Part shown: one piece after another, positions 1-9,322 of the stretch | How positions within the stretch are numbered: the stretch's first letter is position 1 | Layout of the letters: every line of letters starts with the position of its first letter | Assembly (NCBI RefSeq): GCF_004027225.2 | Contig: NW_022651085.1 | Location: 1-64,000 of the forward strand | DNA length: 64,000 nucleotides | Direction: 5' to 3' | Source: Strigops habroptila | Taxonomy: Eukaryota; Chordata; Aves; Psittaciformes; Psittacidae | Program-made: the position numbers and the translations under genes | Notes under the pieces: generated by a model | Database searches by the model: none | What the model saw: only the letters and a program-made list of their open reading frames with translations | Told to the model about the DNA's origin: nothing

Positions 1-900
1 CACCAAACCACCCCAAACCCACCAGAACCAACTCAAAACCCACCAAACACACTCAGACCCCACCAAACCCACCCAGAACCCACCAAAACCACTGCAAACC
101 CACCCAGAACTCACCAAACCCACCCCAAACCCACCCAGAACCAACTCAAAACCCACTCAACCCACCCCAAATCCACCCAGAACCCACCAAAACCACCCAG
201 AACCCACCAAACCAACCCAGAACCAACTCAGACACCACCAAACCCACCCAGAACCCACCCCAAACCTACTCAGAACCAACCCAGAGACCACCAAACCCAC
301 CCCAAACCCACCAAAACCACCCAGAACCCACCTGAAATCCACCCCAAACCCACCCAGAACCAACTCAGACCCCACCAAACCCACCCAGAACCAACCCAGA
401 ACCCACCCAGACTCCACCAAACCCACCCAGAACCAACCCAGACCCCACCAAACCCACCCCAAATCCACCCAGAACCCACTAAAACCACCCGGAACCCACC
501 AACCCACCCAGGACCAACTCAGACCCCACCAAAACCAACCCAGAACCCACCCAGACCTCCAACCAAACCCACCCAGAACCAACCCAGACCCAACCCAGAC
601 CCCACCAAACCCACCCCAAACCAATTCAGACCCCACCAAACCCACCCAGAACCAACCCAGACCCCACCAAACCCACCCCAAATCCACCCAGAACCCACTA
701 AAACCACCCGGAACCCACCAAACCCACCCAGGACCAACTCAGACCCCACCAAACCAAACCCACCCAGAACCAACCCAGACCCAACCCAGACCCCACCAAA
801 CCCACCCCAAACCAATTCAGACCCCACCAAACCCACCCAGAACCAACCCAGACCCCACCAAACCCACCCCAAACTCCACCAAACCCCCCAGAACCCCCCC
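1..900. repeat. C/A-rich minisatellite, probable AP1S1 intron
   Basis: The stretch is built from degenerate copies of short units such as CCACCCAGAACCA, CCCACCAAA and CCAGACCCCACC, arranged in higher-order blocks of about 60-150 bp. The block near 430-560 recurs near 650-760. One strand is almost free of G apart from AG steps. No exon is seen. By position it should lie in an intron upstream of the AP1S1 exon at 2994, because earlier AP1S1 coding sequence is not found in the window. Confidence 0.8.
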
Positions 901-928
901 CAGCTCCCCAGGGCACTGCAGCCAGCTC

Positions 929-1400
929 ATGGTGGCACCAAGGAGGGTTCCACCACACCGTGACGTGGCTTTGGGGTGTTTCGGGGGACTTTTGGGTGTT
1001 TTTAGGGTGCAAAGTGGGTTCCACCACCCCATACCATGGTTTTGGGTGGTTTTAGGGTGTTCTGGGGGTGTTTTTAGGGTGCAAGGTGGGTTCCTCCACC
1101 TGAAGCCATGGTCTTGGGGTGGTTTTAGGGTGTTTTGGGGTGGTTTTAGGGTGTTTTGGGGTGATTTTAGGGTGGACGATGAGTTCCATCACCCCACACC
1201 ATGGTTTTGGGGTGGCTTTGGGTTGAAGGTGGGTCCCACTACCCCATGCCATGGGTTTGGGGTGGTTTTAGGGTTCAAGGTGGGTTCCATCACCCCATGT
1301 CATGGTTTTAGGGTCATTTTGGGGTGGTTTTAGGGTGTTTTTAGGGTGCAAGGGGGGTTCCATCACCCCACACCATGGTTTTGGGGTGGATTTAGGGTGG
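929..1400. repeat. GGGTGGTTTTAGGGTG / CCATGGTTTTGGG minisatellite
   Basis: Blocks of TTTTAGGGTG and TTTTGGGGTGG alternate with GTTCCATCACCCCATGCCATGG. A larger unit of about 100-130 bp recurs four or five times. No splice-bounded coding segment is seen. It is probably intronic to AP1S1. Confidence 0.75.
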
Positions 1401-2960
1401 GTTTAGGTGTTGTAGGGTGGTTTTGGGGTGTTTTGGGGTGATTTGGGGGTGTTTTACTGTGTTCTTAGGGTACAAGGTGGATTCCCTGCTTTTAGGTCGT
1501 TTAAGGTGGTTTTCATGTGGTTTTGGGGGTGTTTTAGGGTGTTTTGGGGGTGTTTTGGGGTGTTTGAGGGTGTTTTAAGGGTGTTTTGGGGTGTTTTAGG
1601 GTGTGTTGGGATGATTTGGAGGTATTTTGGGGTGCTTGAGGGTGTTTTGGGGAGGTTTAGGGGAGGTTTAGAGTGTTTTGGGAGTGTTTTGGGGTGATTT
1701 AGGTGTTTTGGGGAGTTTTAGTGTGTTTGGGGAGTGTTTTGGGGTGTTTTAGTGTGTTTTGGGGTGTTTGAGGGTATTTTGGGGTGGTTTAGGATGTTTT
1801 GGGAGTGTTTTAGGGTGTTTGAGGGTGTCGGGGGGGGTTTAGTGTGTTTTGGGGTGATTTGGGGGTATTTTGGGGTGTTTGAGGGTGTTTTGGAGAGGTT
1901 TAGGGGAGGTTTAGAGTGTTTTGGGGTGGTTTAGGTGTTTTGGGGTTTTTTAGTGTGTTTTGGGGGTGTTTGGGGTGTTATGGGGTGTTTTGGGAGTGTT
2001 TTGGGGTGCTTGAGGGTGTTTTGGGGTGGTTTTGGGTGTTTTAGGGTGTTTGAGGGTGTTTTGGGGTGATTTGAGGGTATTTTAGGGTGTTTTAGGGTAT
2101 TTTGGGGAGGTTAGAGTGTTTGGGGAGTGTTTTGGGGTGATTTAGGGGGTTTGGGGGGTTTTAGTGTGTTTTGGGAGTGTTTTGGGGTGTTTAAGGGGGT
2201 TTGAGGGGGTTTGAGGGTGTTTTGGGCTGGTTTAGTGTATTTTTGGGGTGTTTTGGGGTGATTTGAGTGTTTTGGGGTGGTTTAGTGTATTTTTGGGGTG
2301 TTTTGGGGTGATTTGAGTGTTTTGGGGTGGTTTAGTGTATTTTTGGGGTGTTTTGGGGTGATTTGAGTGTTTTGGGGTGGTTTAGTGTATTTTGGGGGTG
2401 TTTTGGGGTGACTTTAGTGTGTTGGGGGTTTTAGTGTGTTTGGAGTGTTTTGGGGTGTTCTAGGTGTTTTGGGGTGATTTGGGGGTATTTTGGGGTGTTT
2501 GAGGGTGTTTTGGGGAGGTTTAGGGGAGCTTTAGAGTGTTTTGGGAGTGTTCTGGGGTGATTTAGGGGATTTTAGGGGGTTTTAGTGTGTTTTGGGGGTG
2601 TTTTGGGGTGTTTGAGGGTGTTTTGGGGCAGTTTAGGGGAGGTTTAGAGTGTTTTGGGGGTGTTTGAGGGTGTTTTGGGGTGTTTTAGTGTGTTTTACGG
2701 TGTTTGAGGGTGTTTTGGGGCAGTTTAGGGGAGGTTTAGAGTGTTTTGGGGGTGTTTTAGTGTGTTTTGGGGGGGTTTAGTGTGTTTTGGGAGTGTTTTG
2801 GGGGTGATTTAGTGTATTCTGGGGATGTTTTGGGGTGTTCTGGGGGTGTTTTGGGCTGTTTTGGGGCTGTTTTGGGGCTGTTTTGGGCTGTTTTGGGGTG
2901 TTTTGGGGCTGTTTTGGGCTGTTTTGGGGTGTTTTGGGCTGTTTTGGGGTGTTTTAGGGG
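1401..2960 (+). repeat. TTTTGGGGTG array (G-rich on plus strand)
   Basis: About 1.5 kb of variants of GTTTTGGGGTG, with GTTTGAGGGTG and GTTTTAGGGTG. It includes three near-identical 61-bp copies around 2230-2400 and ends in GGGCTGTTTTGG units just before the AP1S1 splice acceptor. The plus strand carries dozens of closely spaced G3-G4 runs. Transcribed in AP1S1 sense, it would give a G-rich intron capable of G-quadruplexes. Confidence 0.8.
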
Positions 2961-2993
2961 CAGTTCTGGCTGCAGCCCCTGCTGCCCCCCCAG

Positions 2994-3102
2994 GTACGCC
3001 AGCCTGTACTTCTGCTGCGCCATCGAGGGGCAGGACAATGAGCTCATCACGCTGGAGCTCATCCACCGATACGTGGAGCTGCTCGACAAGTACTTCGGCA
3101 GC
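2994..3102 (+). CDS. AP1S1: AP1S1 internal exon 1 of 3 in window
   Basis: Acceptor CTGCCCCCCCAG precedes the first base, which completes an Arg codon; the exon then reads [12 protein letters not shown]...DKYFGS (36 codons) and ends at donor GTGAGT. It encodes central strands and helix of the longin-like sigma fold and includes the near-invariant [16 protein letters not shown] segment. Confidence 0.95.
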
Positions 3103-6100
3103 GTGAGTGCCCCGGGGGGGACCCAGGGACACCCCAGGGACACCCCCAGGGACCCCCAGGGAGACCCCAGTGTCACACTGTGGGTGCTTGGCCACCTTAA
3201 GGTCACCCCAAAGCCACCTTGGGCCCCCCCAGGGCCATCCTAAGGTCACCCCAAAGTCACCCCAGGGCCCCCAGAACCACCCCAGGGTCACACTATGGGT
3301 GCTTGGCCATGTTAAGGTCACCCCAAAGCCACTTTGGGCCACCCTAGAGCCACACTAGGGGTGCTTGGCCATGTTAAGGTCATACTGAAGCCACCCCAGG
3401 GTCACACTGTGGGTGCTTGGCCACCTAAAGGTCACCCCAAAGTGCGCCCAGGGCCTCTAGAACCACTCCAGGGTCACACTATGGGTGCTTGGCCACCTAA
3501 AGGTCACCCCAAAGCCACTTTGGGTGACCCCAGGGCCATCCTAAGGTCACCCCAAAGCCACCCCAGGGCGTCCAGAACCACCCCAGGGTCACACTATGGG
3601 TGCTTGGCCATCTCAAAGTCACCCCAAAGCCACCTTGGGCCACCCAAGGGCCACCCCAGGGCCACACTATGGGTGCTTGGCCATATTAAGGTCACCCCAA
3701 AGCCACTTTGGCTCCCCCAGGGCCATGCTGAGGTCACCCCAAAGCCATCCCAGGGCCACTAGAACCACCCAGGGGCCACCTCAGGCCATGCTGTGGGTGC
3801 TTGGCCACCTAAAGGTCACCCCAAAGCTGCTTTGGGCCACCCTAGAGCCACACTAGGGGTGCTTGGCCATGTTAAGGTCATACTAAAGCCACCCCTGGGT
3901 CACACTATGGGTGCTTGGCCACCTAAAGGTCACCCCAAAGCCACCTTGGGCCACCCTAGAGCCACACTATGGGTGCTTGGCCATGTTAAGGTCACCGCAA
4001 AGTCACCCCAGGGCCCCCATGACCACCGCAGCACCATGCTATGGGTGCTTGGCCATCCTGAGGTCACCCCAAAGCTGCTTTGGGCCACCCTAGAGCCACA
4101 CTATGGGTGCTTGGCCATATTAAGGTCACCCCAGCACCATCCTAAGGTCACCCCAAAGCCATCCCAGGGCGTCCAGAACCACCCCAGGGTCACACTATGG
4201 GTGCTTGACCATATTAAGGTCACCCCAAAGCCACTTTGGCTCCCCCAGGGCCATGCTGAGGTCACCCCAAAGCCATCCCAGGGCCACTAGAACCACCCAG
4301 GGGCCACCTCAGGCCATGCTGTGGGTGCTTGGCCACCTAAAGGTCACCCCAAAGCTGCTTTGGGCCACCCTAGAGCCACACTAGGGGTGCTTGGCCATGT
4401 TAAGGTCACCCCAAAGCCACCCCAGGGTCACACTGTGGGTGCTTGGCCATGTTAAGGTCGTACTAAAGGCACCTCAGGGTCACACTATGGGTGCTTGGCC
4501 ACCTAAAGGTCACCCCAAAGCCACCTTGGGCCACCCCAGGGCCACACTATGGGTGCTTGGCCATATTAAGGTCACCCCAAAGCCACCCCAGTGTCACACT
4601 ATGGGTGCTTGGCCACCTAAAGGTCACCCCAAAGCCACTTTGGGCGCCCCCAGGGTCACACTATGGGTGCTTGGCCATATTAAGGTCACCCCAAAGCCAC
4701 CCCAGGGTCATACTATGGGTGCTTGGCCACCTAAAGGTCACCCCAAAGCCACCTTGGGCCCCCCCAGGGCCATCCTAAGGTCACCCCAAAGTCACCCCAG
4801 GGCCCCCATGACCACCACAGCACCATGCTATGGGTGCTTGGCCATCCTGAGGTCACCCCAAAGCCACCTTGGGCCACCCTAGAGCCACACTAGGGGTGCT
4901 TGGCCATATTAAGGTCACCCCAAAGCCACCCCAGTGTCACACTATGGGTGCTTGGCCACCTAAAGGTCACCCCAAAGCCGCTTTGGGCCACCCTAGAGCC
5001 ACACTATGGGTGCTTGGCCATGTTAAGGTCATACTGAAGTCACCCCAGGGTCTCACTATGGGTGCTTGGCCACCTAAAGGTCACCCCGAAAGCCCCGGGA
5101 GCACCCCAAGCTCCATCCCATGGGCAGGGGAGCACTGGTGGGTGCGTGGGGCGGTGCTGGGCCCCCCCCTGAGGCCAGGCCGGGTTCTCCTGGGCAGGTG
5201 TGTGAGCTGGACATCATCTTCAACTTCGAGAAGGCCTATTTCATCCTGGACGAGTTCGTGATGGGGGGCGAGATCCAGGACACCTCCAAGAAGAGCGTCC
5301 TCAAGGCCATCGAGCAGGCGGATCTGCTGCAGGAGGTGAGGCACCCCCAGACTCACCTATGGAGCCCCCAAAACACCCCTATGGAAACCCCATAGCACCC
5401 CTATGGAGCCCCCAAACTCACCTATGGAGCCCCCAAAACACCCCCATGGAAACCCCATAGCACCCCTATGGAGCCCCCAAACTCACCTATGGAGCCCCCA
5501 AAACACCCCTATGGAAACCCCATAGCACCCCTATGGAGCCCCCAAACTCACCTATGGAGCCCCCAAAACACCCCTATGGAAACCCCATAGCACCCCTATG
5601 GAGCCCCCAAACTCACCTATGGAGCCCCCAAAACACCCCCATGGAAACCCCATAGCACCCCTATGGAGCCCCCAAACTCACCTATGGAGCCCCCAAAACA
5701 CCCCTATGGAAACCCCATAGCACCCCTATGGAGCCCCCAAACTCACCTATGGAGCCCCCAAAACACCCCTATGGAAACCCCATAGCACCCCTATGGAGCC
5801 CCCAAACTCACCTATGGAGCCCCCAAAACACCCCTATGGAAACCCCATAGCACCCCTATGGAGCCCCCAAACTCACCTATGGAGCCCCCAAAACACCCCT
5901 ATGGAAACCCCATAGCACCCCTATGGAGCCCCCAAACTCACCTATGGAGCCCCCAAAACACCCCTATGGAAACCCCATAGCACCCCTATGGAGCCCCCAA
6001 ACTCACCTATGGAGCCCCCAAAACACCCCCATGGAAACCCCATAGCACCCCTATGGAGCCCCCAAAACACCCCTATGGAGCCCCCAGGCTCACCTATGGA

Positions 6101-8707
6101 GGCCCCAGACTCACCTATGGAACCTCCATAGCACCCCTGTGGAGCCCCCAAACTCACCTATGGAGCCCTCCAAACACCCCTATGGAGCCCCCAAACTCAT
6201 CTATGGAACCCTCGTAACACCCCTATGGAGCCCCCAAGCTCACCTATGGAGCACCCATAACACCCCTATGGAACAGCCCAAACTCACCTATGGAACCCCC
6301 AAACTCACCTATGGAGCCCCCAGAACACCCCTATGGAGCCCCCAAACTCACCTATGGAACCCCCATAACACCCCTATGGAGCCCCCAAACTCACCTATGG
6401 AGTCCCCAAAACACCCCTATGGAGCCCCCAAACTCACCTATGGAGCCCCCAGAACACCCCTATGGAGCCCCCAAACTCACCTATGGAGCCCCCAGAACAC
6501 CCCTATGGAGCCCCCAAACTCACCTATGGAACCCCCATAACACCCCTATGGAGCCCCCAAACACCCCTATGGAACACCACCAAGCTCACCTATGGAGCAC
6601 CCATAACACCCCTATGGAACAGCCCAAAACTCACCTATGGAACCCCCAAACACCCCTATGGATCCCCCAAAACATCTATGGACTCCCCCCCCCAAACACC
6701 TCTATGGAACACCCCAAAACTCACCTGTGGGACCCCCAAAACACCCCTGTGGAACACTCCAAAACTCACCTATGGAACCCCCAAACTCACCCATGGACCC
6801 CCCCAAAATACCCCTATGGACCCCCCAAACTCACCTATGGAACCCCCCAAACACCCCTATGGAACATCCAAAACCCCCCTATGGAAACCCCCAAACACCC
6901 CTATGGAACCCCCCAAACACCCCTATGGGACCCCCAAACACCCCTATGGAACAGCCCAAAACTCACCTATGGAACCCCCAAAACTCACCTATGGAACCCC
7001 CAAACACCCCTATGGATCCCCCAAAACATCTATGGACCCCCCCCAAACACCTCTATGGAACACCCCAAAACTCACCTATGGAACCCCCCAAACACCCCTA
7101 TGAAGCCCCCAAACTCATATATGGACCCCCCATGGAACCCCCCTATGGAACCCCCCCAAACACTCCTATGGAGCCCCCAAACTCATCTATGGAACCTCTC
7201 AAACACCCCTATGGAACATCCCAAGCACCCCTATGGAACCCCCCAAACACCCCAAAACTCACCTATGGACCCCTACAGACACCCCCCCATAGGGTCATGC
7301 TGACCAGTGGGACCTTAACAGCTCCCAAAGCCCCCTATAGCCCCCCCCAGGTGCTGGTGCTCCCCAAAGTCCCCTATAGACCCCCCATAGCGTCCTGGTA
7401 CCCCCTAACACCCCTATAGACCCCCCCCATAGGATCATGGTGCCCCCCCCCAAGATCCCATATAGACCCCTAACACCCCTATAGCCCCCCTATAGGGTCA
7501 TGGTGCGCCCCCAAGTCCCCTGTCATCCCCTATAGAGCTCCCCCATGAGGTCCTGTTACCCCACAGAATCCCCTGTGGACCCCTAACCTCCCCATAGACC
7601 CCCCCATAGGAGCATGATGCCCCCCCAAATCCTCTATATACCCCCCTATGAAGTCCTGGGACCCCCCAAACACCACTAAGGTCCCCTATAGCCCCCATAT
7701 AGGGTCCTCCTACCCCCCCCAGAGTCCCCTCTCAGCCCCTATAGAACCCCCCACCATGGGGCTGTTACCCCACAGAATCCCCTGTAAACCCCTAACCTCC
7801 CTATAGGCCCCTATAGCATCCTGGTAGCCCCCGAGAGTCCCTTATAGACCCCCCCATGAGGTGCTGGTGCCCCCCCAAAGTCCCCTATAGACCCTTAACA
7901 CCCCTATAGACCCCCCATAGGATCATGGTGCCCCCCCAAAATCAGTTATAGCCCCTGCTATGAGGTCCTACTCCCCCCCCAAAACTCCCCATAGTCCCCT
8001 ATACCTCGCTATAGGGTCCTAATACCCCCCCACCATCCCCTATAGACCCCCCATAGGATCACGGTGTCCCCCCCAGATCCCCTACAGACCCCCCCCATGA
8101 GGTCCTCTTGACCCCCCAAAGTCCCCTATAGACCCCTAACACCCCTATAGCCCCCCTATAGGGTCTTGATACCCCCACAGACTCCCCTATAGACCCCCCT
8201 ATGAAGTCCTGGTATACCCCAAAATCCCCCATAGACCCCCCCATAGGACCATGGTGCCCCCCCAACATCCCCTATGTTTAGGGGACCCTCTTGTGCCTTT
8301 TGCCCCCCCATAGGTGGATGCTGTATATAGGGGACCCCCATGTGTCATTTGGGGGGGGTCCCCTCTTTATGACCCCCCCCCATGGGTGAGCAGCATCCCT
8401 CCATATTTAGGGCACCCCCATATATGTTTTGGGGGGGTCCCCTCTTTATACCCCCCCAATAGGTGGGTGCTGTCACCCCATATAGAGGGGACCCCCATGT
8501 ATGTTTTGGGAGGGGTCTCCCCTTTGTGCCCCCCCCACCCCATATATAGTGGATATATATATCACCCCACACCCCATATGTCATTTGGGGGGGGGGTTCC
8601 CCCTTTATCCCCCCCTTGGGCCCCCCAAACCCTGACCCATCTCCCCCCCCCCCCCACAGGAGGATGAGTCCCCCCGCAGTGTGCTGGAGGAGATGGGGCT
8701 GGCATAG
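2994..8707 (+). CDS. AP1S1: AP-1 complex subunit sigma-1A, 3' three exons (partial gene)
   Basis: Three plus-strand exons encode the last 97 residues of the roughly 158-residue small sigma subunit of the AP-1 clathrin adaptor, which forms the trans-Golgi/endosome sorting complex with gamma, beta1 and mu1. Exons are 2994-3102, 5198-5335 and 8660-8707, each bounded by AG and GT sites with phases that join without breaks. The peptide runs from [20 protein letters not shown] through [20 protein letters not shown] to SVLEEMGLA and stop. The ending MGLA and the DTSKKSVLK segment fit sigma-1A; sigma-1B and 1C differ there. The N-terminal exons (start through the KVVYKR region) lie left of the window. 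Introns are minisatellites of 2.1 and 3.3 kb. Human AP1S1 also neighbours VGF. Confidence 0.95.
3103..5197. repeat. AP1S1 intron: ~55-65 bp GGTGCTTGGCC minisatellite
   Basis: The intron consists of about 35 diverged copies of a unit containing GGTGCTTGGCCA, TAAGGTCACCCCAAAGCCAC and CAGGGTCACACTATG. Successive GCTTGG motifs lie about 54-75 bp apart, and longer compound units with a GGGCCACCCTAGAGCCAC insert recur. The conserved AAGGTCA matches a nuclear-receptor half site; this is probably incidental. No exon is hidden in it. Confidence 0.85.
5198..5335 (+). CDS. AP1S1: AP1S1 internal exon 2 of 3 in window
   Basis: Acceptor TTCTCCTGGGCAG is followed by 46 in-frame codons beginning [20 protein letters not shown] and ending ADLLQE at donor GTGAGG. 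Residues [13 protein letters not shown] differ from human sigma-1A (LMGGDVQDTSKKS) only by conservative changes. Confidence 0.95.
5340..6065. repeat. 65-bp near-perfect tandem array in AP1S1 intron
   Basis: About eleven almost identical 65-bp copies of a unit made of CACCCCTATGGAGCCCCC, AAACTCACCTATGGAGCC and CATGGAAACCCCATAG parts. Period was read from copies starting at 5396, 5461 and 5526. Copies differ by single bases such as CCCCTATGG versus CCCCCATGG, which suggests recent expansion or active homogenisation. Confidence 0.9.
6066..7300. repeat. Degenerate CCTATGGA(A/G)CCCCC array in AP1S1 intron
   Basis: Continuation of the same repeat family in shorter, diverged units of about 21-22 bp (CACCCCTATGGAACCCCCAAA). 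A larger duplicated block recurs near 6620-6720 and 6950-7080. The long open frames rich in MEPP, NTPM and LWNP come only from the repeat. Confidence 0.8.
7301..8645. repeat. CCCCTATAGACCCCC / TATATAG-rich end of AP1S1 intron
   Basis: Degenerate copies of CCCCTATAGACCCCCCCATAGG with GGTCATGGTGCCCCCCC. Past about 8280 it changes to longer units with GGGGACCCCCATATATG and a short TATATATA run. It ends in the polypyrimidine tract (C15 or more) and CACAG acceptor of the last AP1S1 exon. No other exon seen. Confidence 0.75.
8660..8707 (+). CDS. AP1S1: AP1S1 terminal coding exon
   Basis: Starts after CCCCCACAG and reads [15 protein letters not shown] then TAG, matching the mammalian sigma-1A C-terminus apart from nothing obvious. 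Phase 0, as left by the previous exon ending LLQE. Confidence 0.95.
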   Translation, partial: EDESPRSVLEEMGLA

Positions 8708-9115
8708 CCCACCCTTGGGGGGGGGGACACCCCCATATTAATGGGGTCCTCCCCCTATTCATCCACATGGGACCAACCCTGGACACAACCACGGGGGGGG
8801 GGGGCACCCCAAAATGCCCCCCCCAAGCTGTAAATATATATATATACATATGGGGGGGGCACCCCCTTATTGGGGGGGGGCAACTCCGCAGGGTCCCTGT
8901 GCTCCCCCCCCCCATGGACCCTGTTTGGGGGGGGGGGATGTCACAAGTGGGTGCCCCCCTCCCCAGACCCTGAGCCCCCTTTTTGGGGTGCTGGGGGGGG
9001 GACAGGGACCCCCCTCTCTCCTTTGGGGGGGGTCACTCATTTGGGGAGCCCCCCCATAATGGGACCATCCTCCTGCTGCCCCCCCTATGGAATAAAGCCT
9101 GTGGAGCCCTCCCAC
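8708..9115 (+). other. AP1S1 3' UTR with AATAAA signal
   Basis: Downstream of the AP1S1 stop a G/C-homopolymer-rich 3' UTR runs to a canonical AATAAA at 9091-9096. Cleavage is expected 15-25 bp later. A TAAATATATATATACATATG stretch near 8831-8851 is the only AT-rich part. Long C and G runs here are a risk for sequencing length errors. Confidence 0.75.
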
Positions 9116-9245
9116 TGGTGCTGGGTGCTTTGGGGGGGTACTGGGTTATAGTAGGGGGGGGTCATGGGGCCCATATGGGGGTGCGGGGGGGGGGTTTGGG
9201 GGGCCCCCCCCAGGATCGAGGGTAACTCGTACTAAAATAGTCGCT

Positions 9246-9251
9246 TTTATT
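9246..9251 (-). other. VGF poly(A) signal AATAAA (minus)
   Basis: TTTATT on the plus strand is AATAAA on the minus strand, 72 bp past the VGF stop. The expected VGF mRNA end near 9225 lies about 110 bp from the expected AP1S1 end, so the genes converge almost tail to tail. Confidence 0.75.
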
Positions 9252-9322
9252 CGATAGCAAAAGTCAGTGATGGGGTATTTACACCCCCCCCGCTGGGGGG
9301 ACTGGGGGGGACTTGGGGGGCT

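Noticed and set aside
5340-6065. CRISPR-like regular array
   Set aside because: The units are contiguous 65-bp tandem copies with no unique spacers, inside a vertebrate intron.
6139-7419. Pro/Tyr/Trp-rich frames ([11 protein letters not shown] and similar) in the AP1S1 intron
   Set aside because: They follow the CCTATGGAGCCCCC repeat in every open register and lie inside an intron between two recognised AP1S1 exons.
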